In this document: one piece after another, positions 5,847-12,515 of the stretch | Layout of the letters: each line of letters begins with the position of its first letter | Numbering within the stretch: the first letter of the stretch is position 1 | NCBI GenBank assembly: GCA_964573705.1 | Contig: CAZNLT010000174.1 | Location: 1-12,515 of the forward strand | Direction: 5' to 3' | Source: JAABSQ01 sp964573705 | Lineage (GTDB): Bacteria; Desulfobacterota; Desulfobacteria; Desulfobacterales; Desulfococcaceae | DNA length: 12,515 nt | Made by a program: the position numbers and the translations under genes | The notes under the pieces: model-generated | Seen by the model: the letters and a program-made list of their open reading frames with translations, nothing else | Databases searched by the model: none | What the model was told of the DNA's origin: nothing

Positions 5847-7733
5847 ATGAGTTTTTTAGGACGAATTCTGGACATCGATTTAATGACGGGAGAGGCCGCC
5901 TTTTCGCCCTATCCGGAAGCGATGGCCAGAAATTATCTCGGCGGCCGCGGGTTTAACCTGTACCATCTGGACAGCGCCTTTTCAGGATTCATCGATCCGC
6001 TTTCTCCTCAAAATATTCTGGCATTTTCCTGCGGTCTGCTGACCGGCACACCGGTTCCCACCTCCTCCCGTGTTCATGTCAACGCCCTGTCACCCCAGAC
6101 CGGCATTCTCGGCAGTTCCAACATCGGCGGCTTCGCGGGGGTTCGATTTCGCTCTTTGGGCATCCAGACCCTGCTGCTCAGACGGCGGGCGACCCGACCC
6201 ATATATTTATACATTCACGAAGACCGGGTGGAAATTCGAGATGCCGCCCACCTTTGGGGTCTGGATACCCAGGAGACCCAGGCACGGATTCACGAAGAAC
6301 TGGAAGATCGGGGGCTCAAGATTCTGACCATCGGTCCGGCCGGTGAAAATCGGGCCGTGTTCGCCTGCATTATTTCCGGAAAGGACCATGCCGCCGGCCG
6401 CACCGGCATGGGCGCAGTCATGGGGTCGAAGAATCTCAAGGCAATTGTTCTCGGCAAAGGCCATGCAGCCCCACGTCACCGGACAAAAGAAAAGCGGGCG
6501 GGCAAGGCCTATCTTCAGGCGATCAAATCAGGGGTGGGCTATGCCGAGTTCACCCGATACGGCGGGGCCGGGTATGTCAAAGCGGTCAGCGATCTGAGAA
6601 TGATCGGCACCCGAAATTTTCAATCGGATCACTTCGAGGCCGCCGACAAAATCGACGGCCGCCATCTCAAACCCGACCTCACCCGCTACAGCGGCTGTTA
6701 CAGCTGCCCGATCCAGTGCAAGGCCGACCTCAGATTCAAAACCGGCCGGCGCAAGGGGTATTCCGGCACCCGGCCGGAATTTGAACCCATGATCAATCTG
6801 GGCGCCAAGTGCGGGCTGGAAGACCTTCAAACCCTGGTCTACCTGGACAATCTCTGCTCCCGTCTCGGAGTCGACTCCATCTCCGCGGGCTCCGCCATCG
6901 CCTTTGTGATGGATCTTCATGACCGCGGCATGTTGTCAGCCGAACACGCCGGCGGTCTGGATCTGAGCTGGGGAAACGGCGACACTATGGAAACCCTGAT
7001 CCGCCAGATGGCTTCCGGAGAAAAACTGGGCGGCATTCTGGCCCGGGGAATTCTTCGGGCCGCCGAAATCCTGGGGCCGGAGACGGAGCGGTTTGCGCCC
7101 CATGTAAAGGGGCTCGAGATGTCGGCCTACCATCCCGGCCGGTCCATGGCCACCGCCCTGACCTACACCGTATCCAGCCGGGGCGGCGACTACAACCATA
7201 TTTATCAGTCCATCGAATACGGCTGGACCCCGGAGCAGGCCCAGCGGGAATTCGGCACCCCCAAGGTGGTCGACATCCATGCGGTGGAGGGCAAGGGTCG
7301 AATGCTGCGGCGGGCGCTTCTGGTCAATATCGCCCTGGACTGCCTCGGACTTTGCAAGGTGCCGGCCCTTTCCATCGTCAGGACCTATGATCTCAAACAC
7401 GAAGCGGCACTGACCGCCGAACTCACCGGTTGGGACCTCACCCCGGAGGATCTTTTTAAGGCGGCCCAGGGAATCGCCGATCTGGAGCGCCGGTTCAACC
7501 TGCGCCACGGGCTCTCTCCGGCCGAAGACCGCCTGCCGGATATGTTTTTCAACGACCCCGAGCCCCACCTCACCCGGGAACGAATGGCCGCCATGCGGCA
7601 GGAGTTCTACTGGGCCATGGGGTGGGACGAAGAGGGCCGGCCCCGTGGCGATTCTCCGCCGAAGGCTCCCTGGGAAACGGCCGAGCCCGTCGTCGGCAGC
7701 CGCATGAACCTGTATCACCATCTCAAGAATTAG
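5847..7733 (+). CDS. Aldehyde:ferredoxin oxidoreductase family protein (tungsten/molybdopterin)
   Basis: A 628-residue member of the AOR family, slightly longer than the roughly 605 residues of Pyrococcus AOR. Such enzymes oxidise aldehydes to carboxylates, or reduce acids, with a bis-tungstopterin site and one [4Fe-4S] cluster, exchanging electrons with ferredoxin in the cytoplasm. The N-terminus GRILDIDLMTG is typical of the family, and RTGMGAVMGSKNLKAI (185-200) is the hallmark pterin-region motif. Cluster ligands are complete: C284, C287 and C291 in CYSCPIQC, plus C503 in DCLGLC. The acidic block RPEFEPMINLG (309-319) matches the active-site region around the catalytic Glu. The start is the ATG at 5847; AGGAGG at 5827-5832 is 14 nt upstream, a long spacing, but no closer in-frame start exists. 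Plus-strand reading frame continues far upstream antisense to the ACH-GNAT gene, which is not coding. The gene is followed 15 nt later by the MttB-family gene. Subfamily and substrate cannot be assigned. Confidence 0.92.
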   Translation: MSFLGRILDIDLMTGEAAFSPYPEAMARNYLGGRGFNLYHLDSAFSGFIDPLSPQNILAFSCGLLTGTPVPTSSRVHVNALSPQTGILGSSNIGGFAGVRFRSLGIQTLLLRRRATRPIYLYIHEDRVEIRDAAHLWGLDTQETQARIHEELEDRGLKILTIGPAGENRAVFACIISGKDHAAGRTGMGAVMGSKNLKAIVLGKGHAAPRHRTKEKRAGKAYLQAIKSGVGYAEFTRYGGAGYVKAVSDLRMIGTRNFQSDHFEAADKIDGRHLKPDLTRYSGCYSCPIQCKADLRFKTGRRKGYSGTRPEFEPMINLGAKCGLEDLQTLVYLDNLCSRLGVDSISAGSAIAFVMDLHDRGMLSAEHAGGLDLSWGNGDTMETLIRQMASGEKLGGILARGILRAAEILGPETERFAPHVKGLEMSAYHPGRSMATALTYTVSSRGGDYNHIYQSIEYGWTPEQAQREFGTPKVVDIHAVEGKGRMLRRALLVNIALDCLGLCKVPALSIVRTYDLKHEAALTAELTGWDLTPEDLFKAAQGIADLERRFNLRHGLSPAEDRLPDMFFNDPEPHLTRERMAAMRQEFYWAMGWDEEGRPRGDSPPKAPWETAEPVVGSRMNLYHHLKN

Positions 7734-7748
7734 AAAAGGACCCCGACC

Positions 7749-9191
7749 GTGACCGAATTGCCGTCCATTGCATTTTCACCCCGCCTCAACTTTTTATCGG
7801 AAGCCGATAAACCCAAGCTGTATCAGGCAGCCCTGACCCTTCTGGATGAGGTAGGCATGAAAATTCAACATCCGGAGGCGATTTCCGTTTTGGAAGCGGC
7901 GGGTTGCCGGGTGGACGAGGGCTGGGTCAAGATACCGTCTCAACGGGTGGAACAGGCGATTCGCAGCGCCCCGAGCAACATCCCGATCTTCAACCGTGAA
8001 GGGAAACAGGTCATGGATGTGGGGGGACGGCGGTCTTATTTCGGCACCGGCTCGGATCTGGAAAACATGGTGGACGGAGAAACCCTGGAACGGCGGCCCA
8101 GCACTCTGGAGGACATTGCGACAGCCGCCCGGCTCTGTGATGCACTGGACAATGTCGACTTCATCATGTCCTGCGGGTATCCCCATGATGTCCATCCCGA
8201 ACGGGCCAATTTGGAAAGCTTTTCGGCCATGGTCAAGCACAGCCTGAAGCCGATCGTCACCATCGCCGTAGACCGGGCCGACCTCACCGAAATTTGGGAA
8301 ATTTCAAAAATCGTTCGGGGCGGAGAAGAGACACTCCGGGCCAAGCCCTATTCCATCCACTACACCGAACCGATCAGCCCGCTCAAACACCCCCGCTCCA
8401 GCCTCAACAAGCTTCTTTTCTGCGCGAAGACCGGCATGCCGGTGATCTACTCCCCGGCCCCCATCGCCGGGTCCACCGCGCCCATGACCATTGCCGGGCA
8501 TGTGGTGCAGGGGCTGGCCGAATCCCTCTGCGGACTGGTCATCCACCAACTCAAAACCGAGGGCGCCCCCTTTCTCATGGGGATGGGCCCGGCTGTGCTG
8601 GATATGGCCACCACCCAGTGTACCTACAACGCCCCCGAATACCTGATGGCCTACATGGCCGCCGTGGAAATGAGCCGCTATCTCGACCTCCCCAACTGGG
8701 GATACGCCGGCACCTCTGATGCTCAGATTCCGGACGGCCAGGCGACTTTTGAGGCAGGGCTTCTCACCTTCATGTCGGCCGCCGCCGGCTCCAACCTGAA
8801 CCACGATCTCGGATACCTCGACTTCGGACTCACCGGGTCCCTGGAGATGATCGTCATCCTCAACGAAATTATCGACCAGATTCGGCGGATTCAGCGGGGG
8901 ATCCCGGTGGACGACGATCAGATCGGCCTTTCGGTGATCGCCGAAACGGTACAAACAGGCCACTTTCTTACCCATCCGCATACCCTCAAGCACCTCCGAT
9001 CCACCCAATGGCGGCCCCTTCTGATGAACCGCCACGGGTACAGTCGATGGAACTCCATGGGCCGAACCAGTCTCCTGGAAAGAGCCCGAATCCGCATGCA
9101 GGGGCTCCTGGATACACATGAACCCAAACCCCTGGCGCCGGAAATTTTAGCCGCCATAGAAACACGGGTAACGGATTACCATGCAGCGTAA
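7749..9191 (+). CDS. MttB-superfamily corrinoid methyltransferase, non-pyrrolysine
   Basis: A 480-residue protein of the trimethylamine methyltransferase (MttB, COG5598) superfamily, near the usual length of 470-500. Characterised non-pyrrolysine members move a methyl group from quaternary amines such as glycine betaine, proline betaine or carnitine to a cobalamin-binding partner protein. Supporting blocks are RSYFGTGSDLENM (95-107), a central TIM-barrel-like region (about 200-360) with PVIYSPAPIAGSTAP (231-245), and GYAGTSDAQIPDGQA (318-332). That last block resembles the region where true MttB carries pyrrolysine; residue 326 here is Gln encoded by CAG, and there is no in-frame TAG. The start is GTG at 7749, with AAAGGA 8 nt upstream and only 15 nt after the AOR stop, so the two genes are almost certainly co-transcribed. 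No corrinoid protein or reactivase gene lies in the window, so the methyl acceptor must be encoded elsewhere. Substrate unknown. Confidence 0.88.
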   Translation: MTELPSIAFSPRLNFLSEADKPKLYQAALTLLDEVGMKIQHPEAISVLEAAGCRVDEGWVKIPSQRVEQAIRSAPSNIPIFNREGKQVMDVGGRRSYFGTGSDLENMVDGETLERRPSTLEDIATAARLCDALDNVDFIMSCGYPHDVHPERANLESFSAMVKHSLKPIVTIAVDRADLTEIWEISKIVRGGEETLRAKPYSIHYTEPISPLKHPRSSLNKLLFCAKTGMPVIYSPAPIAGSTAPMTIAGHVVQGLAESLCGLVIHQLKTEGAPFLMGMGPAVLDMATTQCTYNAPEYLMAYMAAVEMSRYLDLPNWGYAGTSDAQIPDGQATFEAGLLTFMSAAAGSNLNHDLGYLDFGLTGSLEMIVILNEIIDQIRRIQRGIPVDDDQIGLSVIAETVQTGHFLTHPHTLKHLRSTQWRPLLMNRHGYSRWNSMGRTSLLERARIRMQGLLDTHEPKPLAPEILAAIETRVTDYHAA

Positions 9192-9213
9192 AGGGTCCTT
9201 CACAGGCGACCCT
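9192..9213 (+). terminator. Hairpin directly after the MttB-family stop codon
   Basis: AGGGTC pairs with GACCCT around a 10-nt loop (6-bp stem, 9192-9213), beginning right after the TAA. No T run follows closely (the nearest is at 9250-9256), so it is a poor intrinsic terminator and may only protect the transcript 3' end. Confidence 0.3.
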
Positions 9214-9260
9214 CGGTTGCAAGCATCTTTATCCAATTTTCCGCCCTGCTTTTTTTAGTG

Positions 9261-9278
9261 ACAAAGTACCTGCTTTGT
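9261..9278. promoter_or_regulatory. Inverted repeat upstream of cydA
   Basis: ACAAAG (9261-9266) and CTTTGT (9273-9278) form a 6-bp inverted repeat with a 6-nt spacer, about 50 nt before the cydA start. It could be an operator for an oxygen- or redox-responsive regulator. It matches neither an FNR site (TTGATnnnnATCAA) nor a full Rex site well, so no regulator is named. The rest of 9214-9326 shows no convincing promoter hexamers. Confidence 0.3.
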
Positions 9279-9326
9279 GAGACAAACTTAATCAGTTCTC
9301 ACCTTTTACATTTCGAGGATATGATT

Positions 9327-10730
9327 ATGCTCACAAATCTTGATCCCGTCTTTCTGGCCCGCGTTCAGTTCACCTTTACCGTGGCCTTCCATATTCTGTT
9401 TCCCGCCTTCACCATCGGACTGGCCAGCTGGCTGGCAGTAGTGGAATGGCGGCTTCTCAGAACCGGCAATAAAATCTATGAAGAGGTCTACCGCATGTGG
9501 GTGAAAATCTTCGCGGTGACCTTCGGCATGGGGGTGGTCTCCGGGATTGTCCTGTCTTTTCAGTTCGGCACCAACTGGTCGGTCTTTTCGGACAGAACCG
9601 GGAACGTGCTGGGGCCGCTGCTCGGATACGAAGTCCTCACCGCCTTTTTTCTGGAGGCGAGCTTTCTCGGCATTATGCTCTTCGGATGGGACCGCGTGAG
9701 CCGAAAAATGCATTTTGCCTCTACGGTGATCGTGGCCTTCGGCACCCTGCTCTCGGCTTTCTGGATTCTTGCCGCCAACAGCTGGATGCAGACACCCCAG
9801 GGGTTTGAGGTGGGCGAAGCCGGTATTCTGTACCCTACCAATTGGCTGGAAATTATTTTCAACCCGTCCTTCCCATACCGTCTGGTCCATATGGTCACGG
9901 CCGCTTACCTCACCACCGCCTTTGTGGTGGGCGGCATCGGCGCCTATTACCTCTGGCGGAAACGGCATGTGCAGCACGCCCGGGTCATGCTGGGAATGGC
10001 CATGATCATGGCGATCTTCGTGGCGCCGACCCAAATCCTGTTCGGGGATTTGCACGGCCTCAACTCCTTCGAATACCAGCCGGCCAAGGTGGCCGCCATC
10101 GAAGGACTGTGGGAAACAAATAAGGGGGCGCCTCTGGTGCTTTTCGCCTGGCCCGATCAAGCGGCGGAAACCAATCGATATGCGGTGGAAATCCCCAAGG
10201 TATCGAGCCTGATTCTGACGCATGATTGGAATGGGGAGGTCCGGGGCCTGAAGGAGTGGCCTCCGGATGAAAGGCCGCCTGTGGCGGTGGTCTTCTGGTC
10301 TTTTCGAATCATGGTGGGTCTCGGAGTGCTGATGGCCCTGACCGGCCTGTTCGCCATTTTACTCTTTTTGCGCAAAAGGCTTTTCGATACCCGCTGGTTT
10401 CAGTACTGGTGCATGGCGCTGACGCCAGCCGGATTTTTAGCAGTGCTGGCCGGCTGGTTCGTCACCGAGGTGGGCCGACAACCCTACGTGGTCTACGGCC
10501 TGATCCGGACAGCCGAGGCCGTTTCGCCCATCGGCGCCGAGCAGATCGCACCCTCCCTGATCGCATTTATTGCCATTTATCTCTTTATTTTCGGCGCCGG
10601 CGCCTACTATATCCTCCACCTGATCGGCAAAGGCCCCCAAATCGAAGATGAAGTCTTCGGCGCTCACGGGGTGGACAAACCGCCGATATTCACCGACATG
10701 GCTTCGGAAAAAGGAGGCGACCATGTTTAA
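9327..10730 (+). CDS. cydA: Cytochrome bd quinol oxidase subunit I, short Q-loop type
   Basis: A 467-residue polytopic membrane protein that carries the three hemes and oxidises quinol while reducing O2 to water. Heme ligands expected from E. coli CydA are visible: H22 in VAFHILFPAF (b595), H188 in YRLVHMV and M329 in FRIMVG (both b558). Quinol-loop residues K254 and E259 lie in QPAKVAAIEG. The GRQP motif is at 383-386. The Q-loop is short, running through GLKEWPPDERPP (307-318) straight into the next helix, without the long E. coli insertion. This is the form seen in cyanide-insensitive-oxidase-like (CioA) enzymes. I start at the ATG at 9327 because GAGGA at 9315-9319 lies 7 nt upstream and because CydA proteins begin close to the conserved first helix. 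The frame is open back to a GTG at 9258, and an ATG at 9321 lies too near the ribosome site. cydB overlaps the 3' end by 8 nt. Confidence 0.95.
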   Translation: MLTNLDPVFLARVQFTFTVAFHILFPAFTIGLASWLAVVEWRLLRTGNKIYEEVYRMWVKIFAVTFGMGVVSGIVLSFQFGTNWSVFSDRTGNVLGPLLGYEVLTAFFLEASFLGIMLFGWDRVSRKMHFASTVIVAFGTLLSAFWILAANSWMQTPQGFEVGEAGILYPTNWLEIIFNPSFPYRLVHMVTAAYLTTAFVVGGIGAYYLWRKRHVQHARVMLGMAMIMAIFVAPTQILFGDLHGLNSFEYQPAKVAAIEGLWETNKGAPLVLFAWPDQAAETNRYAVEIPKVSSLILTHDWNGEVRGLKEWPPDERPPVAVVFWSFRIMVGLGVLMALTGLFAILLFLRKRLFDTRWFQYWCMALTPAGFLAVLAGWFVTEVGRQPYVVYGLIRTAEAVSPIGAEQIAPSLIAFIAIYLFIFGAGAYYILHLIGKGPQIEDEVFGAHGVDKPPIFTDMASEKGGDHV

Positions 10731-11742
10731 TTTTGCACCTTTCTTGGATCTGCCGCTGATCTGGTACGGGCTGATCGCAACCGCCATTATCCTGTACGTC
10801 ATTCTGGACGGCTTCGGCCTGGGCATGGGGATTCTCTTTCCGTTCGCCCCCACCGACCAGTGCCGGGATCGCATGATGAACTCCATCGCCCCGGTCTGGG
10901 ACAGCAATGAAACATGGCTGGTGCTGGGCGGCGGGGGTCTTTTCGCCGCTTTTCCCCTGGCCTATTCGGTTATAATGCCGGCCCTGTATATCCCCATCAT
11001 TATTATGCTCCTTGGGATGATCTTTCGGGGGGTTTCTTTCGAATTCCGTTTTAAGGCCCACGGCAAATCCAGGAGAATCTGGGATCTCACCTTTCACATC
11101 GGATCTCTGACCGCCGGTCTCATGCAGGGGATGATCATCGGCGCATACGTGCAGGGATTCGAGGTAGAGGGGCGCGGCTTTGCCGGCGGAGCCTTCGATT
11201 GGCTGAACGCCTACAGCGTCATGACAGGGGTCGCGGTGGTGTGCGGATACACCTTGCTGGGGGCCACCTGGCTGGTCATGAAGACCGACGGCGCCACCCA
11301 GGAATGGGCGCGAAGATGCGCCGGCTACGTCATGTGGTATGTCGCCGCATTCATGGGCGTGGTCAGCATCAGCATGCCCATGATGAATCCGGATATCCGC
11401 TCGCTCTGGTTCGACTATCCCAACATGCTCATGCTGATGCCGGTGCCGCTGTTGACCGCATGTTTCTTTTTGGTTCTCTGGTTCGATTTGCGAAAAGAAC
11501 GGGAATATCGCCCCTTTTTTCTGTCCATCGGGATTTTTCTATTAGGATATCTCGGCATCGGCATCAGCTTGTGGCCCTGGCTGGTCCCCTTTGCGTTCTC
11601 CGTCCGGGATGCGGCTGCGGCGCCGACCTCCCAGTCCCTGCTGCTGGTGGGCATCGCCATCCTGCTGCCGGTCATGCTCGGGTATATCGGCTACTGCTAC
11701 TACGTCTTCCGCGGGAAGACCTCCCATGAGCCTTTTTACTAA
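10723..11742 (+). CDS. cydB: Cytochrome bd quinol oxidase subunit II
   Basis: A 339-residue membrane protein with about eight or nine hydrophobic helices, the structural partner of CydA in the inner membrane. Recognisable family blocks are YVILDGFGLGMGIL (25-38), VWDSNETWLVLGGGGLFAAF (58-77) and the loop FRGVSFEFRFK (101-111). It is shorter than E. coli CydB (379) and close to CIO-type B subunits (about 335), which agrees with the short Q-loop in CydA. The start at 10723 has AAGGAGG 5 nt upstream and overlaps the last codons of cydA by 8 nt. A longer reading frame from 10648 would reach back into cydA and is rejected. The 3' end overlaps the small third gene by 17 nt. Confidence 0.95.
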   Translation: MFNFAPFLDLPLIWYGLIATAIILYVILDGFGLGMGILFPFAPTDQCRDRMMNSIAPVWDSNETWLVLGGGGLFAAFPLAYSVIMPALYIPIIIMLLGMIFRGVSFEFRFKAHGKSRRIWDLTFHIGSLTAGLMQGMIIGAYVQGFEVEGRGFAGGAFDWLNAYSVMTGVAVVCGYTLLGATWLVMKTDGATQEWARRCAGYVMWYVAAFMGVVSISMPMMNPDIRSLWFDYPNMLMLMPVPLLTACFFLVLWFDLRKEREYRPFFLSIGIFLLGYLGIGISLWPWLVPFAFSVRDAAAAPTSQSLLLVGIAILLPVMLGYIGYCYYVFRGKTSHEPFY

Positions 11743-11845
11743 AAAGCAGAAACAATGGCTCTGGTTTGTCGGATTGTGGCTCGGCGGGCTCTCGGCGGTT
11801 CTGATGCTGGCGGCCCTGATCCGATGGATGATGGGAATCGATTAG
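11726..11845 (+). CDS. Small single-helix cytochrome bd accessory subunit (DUF2474/CydX-like)
   Basis: A 39-residue protein with a basic N-terminus (MSLFTKKQKQ), one membrane helix at about 11-33 (WLWFVGLWLGGLSAVLMLA followed by ALIRW) and a short tail. Size, topology and position right after cydB match the DUF2474 family found beside CIO-type cydAB genes, the likely counterpart of CydX, which stabilises the oxidase hemes in E. coli. It starts at the ATG at 11726 inside the end of cydB (17-nt overlap, different frame), with GGGAAG 7 nt upstream, so it is translationally coupled. The same frame is open from 11591, but the upstream part is cydB in another frame and not real. The DUF2474 assignment is from recall of the sequence pattern. 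Confidence 0.8.
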   Translation: MSLFTKKQKQWLWFVGLWLGGLSAVLMLAALIRWMMGID

Positions 11846-11893
11846 CCATTGTCTTCCAGCATGATTCTAAAACCCGGTCGGCATTTCAGGCAG

Positions 11894-11912
11894 CTGCTTC
11901 CATAGGAGGCAG
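11894..11912 (+). terminator. Hairpin between the cyd operon and the convergent HAD gene
   Basis: CTGCTTCC (11894-11901) pairs with GGAGGCAG (11905-11912) around the triloop ATA, with one G-U pair in the plus-strand RNA. In the minus-strand RNA the same position is an A-C mismatch, so the fold favours the cyd transcript. There is no T run after it, so it may be a weak or Rho-assisted terminator or an RNA-stabilising stem. The remaining bases between 11846 and 11940 contain no gene I can support. Confidence 0.35.
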
Positions 11913-11940
11913 GGGCTCGCGCTCGCTTCCGCCGAGAAAT

Positions 11941-12420
11941 TCAATCCCGGAGGGTGGCTTTGAGCCGCAATGGATGGATCAGCAGATCCAGCGCATCCGC
12001 AATATCCCGGCAGACGACCCTGGCGGCGCCCACCAATTCTCCGGCACATCCTTCCGGACCGACAACGGCGATGCCGAGGCCGGCCATCCGGACCATGGCC
12101 ACATCGTTGCGTCCGTTTCCCACCGCCGCAGTTTGTGCACAATCGATTCGGGCCATGAAGTCGGCCTTGTCCCGGCCGGTCTGTATATAATCGAGTTCCA
12201 GGGGCAGACCCTCCAATTGAGCGGCGGCGGTGCCGAAGGTGTCTGCCGTCAGTACTGTGATCTGCAATACTTTTCCAAGTTCAGCCAACCGGTCCGCCAC
12301 CCCCGGCAGCAATTCTCCCCCACCGGACAGGGTGCCGGTATAATCGAGCACCAGGCGGGTCAGCCTCAGAGACTCTTCACCGGGAATATCCACATGAATA
12401 CCTTCAGAATTCGCGTTCAT
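11941..12420 (-). CDS. Stand-alone HAD phosphatase, P-type-ATPase-like (COG4087 type)
   Basis: A 159-residue soluble HAD-superfamily protein that corresponds to the bare phosphorylation core of P-type ATPases, without cap or membrane domains. Motif I is LDYTGTLS (25-32) with nucleophile D26, where pumps have DKTGT. Motif II is VLTADT with T58, motif III is K85 in TGRDKADF, and motif IV is VGNGRNDVAM (100-109), where the first Asp of the pumps' GDGxND is Asn but D106 is kept. It is probably a small-molecule or phosphoprotein phosphatase; the substrate is unknown. This pattern fits the group called soluble P-type ATPase (COG4087, from memory). The ATG at 12420 has a perfect AGGAGG at 12428-12433, 7 nt upstream. 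It converges on the cyd operon with 95 bp between stop codons and has no visible partner gene in the window. Confidence 0.85.
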   Translation of the reverse strand: MNANSEGIHVDIPGEESLRLTRLVLDYTGTLSGGGELLPGVADRLAELGKVLQITVLTADTFGTAAAQLEGLPLELDYIQTGRDKADFMARIDCAQTAAVGNGRNDVAMVRMAGLGIAVVGPEGCAGELVGAARVVCRDIADALDLLIHPLRLKATLRD

Positions 12421-12449
12421 TACCTATCCTCCTTTGCGGGACGATCCAT
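12420..12449 (-). CDS. Possible 9-codon leader peptide before the HAD gene
   Basis: The minus strand has an ATG at 12449 followed by eight codons (MDRPAKEDR) and a TAA whose last base is the first base of the HAD ATG (TAATG). The arrangement would allow translational coupling, but the mini-gene has no clear ribosome binding site and may be chance. Confidence 0.2.
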   Translation of the reverse strand: MDRPAKEDR

Positions 12450-12465
12450 GTTTTGCGGGACGATC
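12433..12465. repeat. Two direct repeats in the HAD gene leader
   Basis: TTTGCGGGACGATC occurs at 12433-12446 and again at 12452-12465, a 14-bp perfect repeat with a 19-bp period. The copy nearer the gene abuts the AGGAGG of the HAD gene, so a bound protein or RNA structure could affect its translation or transcription. Further right (12480-12515) the minus strand is AT-rich with -10-like TAAAAT and GATAAT; the promoter probably straddles the window edge. Confidence 0.5.
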
Positions 12466-12515
12466 AATGGCCCGGTCAAGAAAACCGCGCCATAATCGTT
12501 TACATTATCATTTTA

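Noticed and set aside
8700..8740. Pyrrolysine (in-frame TAG) in the MttB-family gene.
   Set aside because: The equivalent region reads SDAQIPDGQA with CAG at the key codon, and the gene has no internal TAG in frame.
9258..9326. A GTG start for CydA at 9258, adding 23 residues.
   Set aside because: The added peptide is not like CydA N-termini, and GAGGA at 9315-9319 is well placed for the ATG at 9327.
11954..12495. Plus-strand frames opposite the HAD gene.
   Set aside because: They are shadows of the minus-strand gene, which has four HAD motifs in order and a perfect ribosome binding site.

Overview
The window looks like chromosomal DNA of a GC-rich, largely anaerobic bacterium, most likely a Desulfobacterota (sulfate-reducer-like) lineage. 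This is an inference from gene content: a tungsten-type aldehyde:ferredoxin oxidoreductase, a non-pyrrolysine MttB-family methyltransferase, an acetyl-CoA hydrolase/transferase fused to a GNAT domain, and a cytochrome bd oxidase of the kind anaerobes use to remove oxygen. No rRNA, tRNA, CRISPR array or insertion sequence was seen.

Left third (1-3624, minus strand): a compact four-gene operon read right to left. It holds a ribbon-helix-helix antitoxin, a PIN-domain (VapC-type) toxin, a 909-residue SF2 helicase with an intact motor and two C-terminal membrane segments, and the start of a small membrane protein that runs off the left edge. All junctions are tight: a 17-nt overlap, a 12-nt gap in the same frame, and a 5-nt gap. 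The toxin-antitoxin part is visibly AT-richer than its neighbours and starts at a promoter that overlaps a 16-bp near-palindrome. The linkage of a toxin-antitoxin pair to a membrane-anchored helicase is the best candidate here for an undescribed system, possibly defence-related.

Middle (3690-5561, minus): one gene fusing an acetyl-CoA hydrolase/CoA-transferase fold to a GNAT acetyltransferase. The CoA-transferase catalytic glutamate appears to be replaced by phenylalanine, which suggests an acyl-CoA-sensing pseudoenzyme domain driving a protein acetyltransferase. A divergent control region (5562-5846) separates it from the plus-strand genes.

Right half (plus): an AOR-family oxidoreductase gene and an MttB-family methyltransferase gene form a two-gene operon (5847-9191). 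After a 135-nt gap with two hairpin-like elements come cydA, cydB and a 39-residue DUF2474-like subunit (9327-11845), all overlapping, encoding a short-Q-loop (CIO-like) cytochrome bd oxidase. Converging on it from the right is a small stand-alone HAD phosphatase related to the P domain of P-type ATPases (11941-12420, minus), preceded by a 19-bp-period direct repeat.

The plus-strand genes suggest a lifestyle in which low-potential aldehyde and methyl-group metabolism coexists with protection against oxygen. That functional link is inferred from proximity only.
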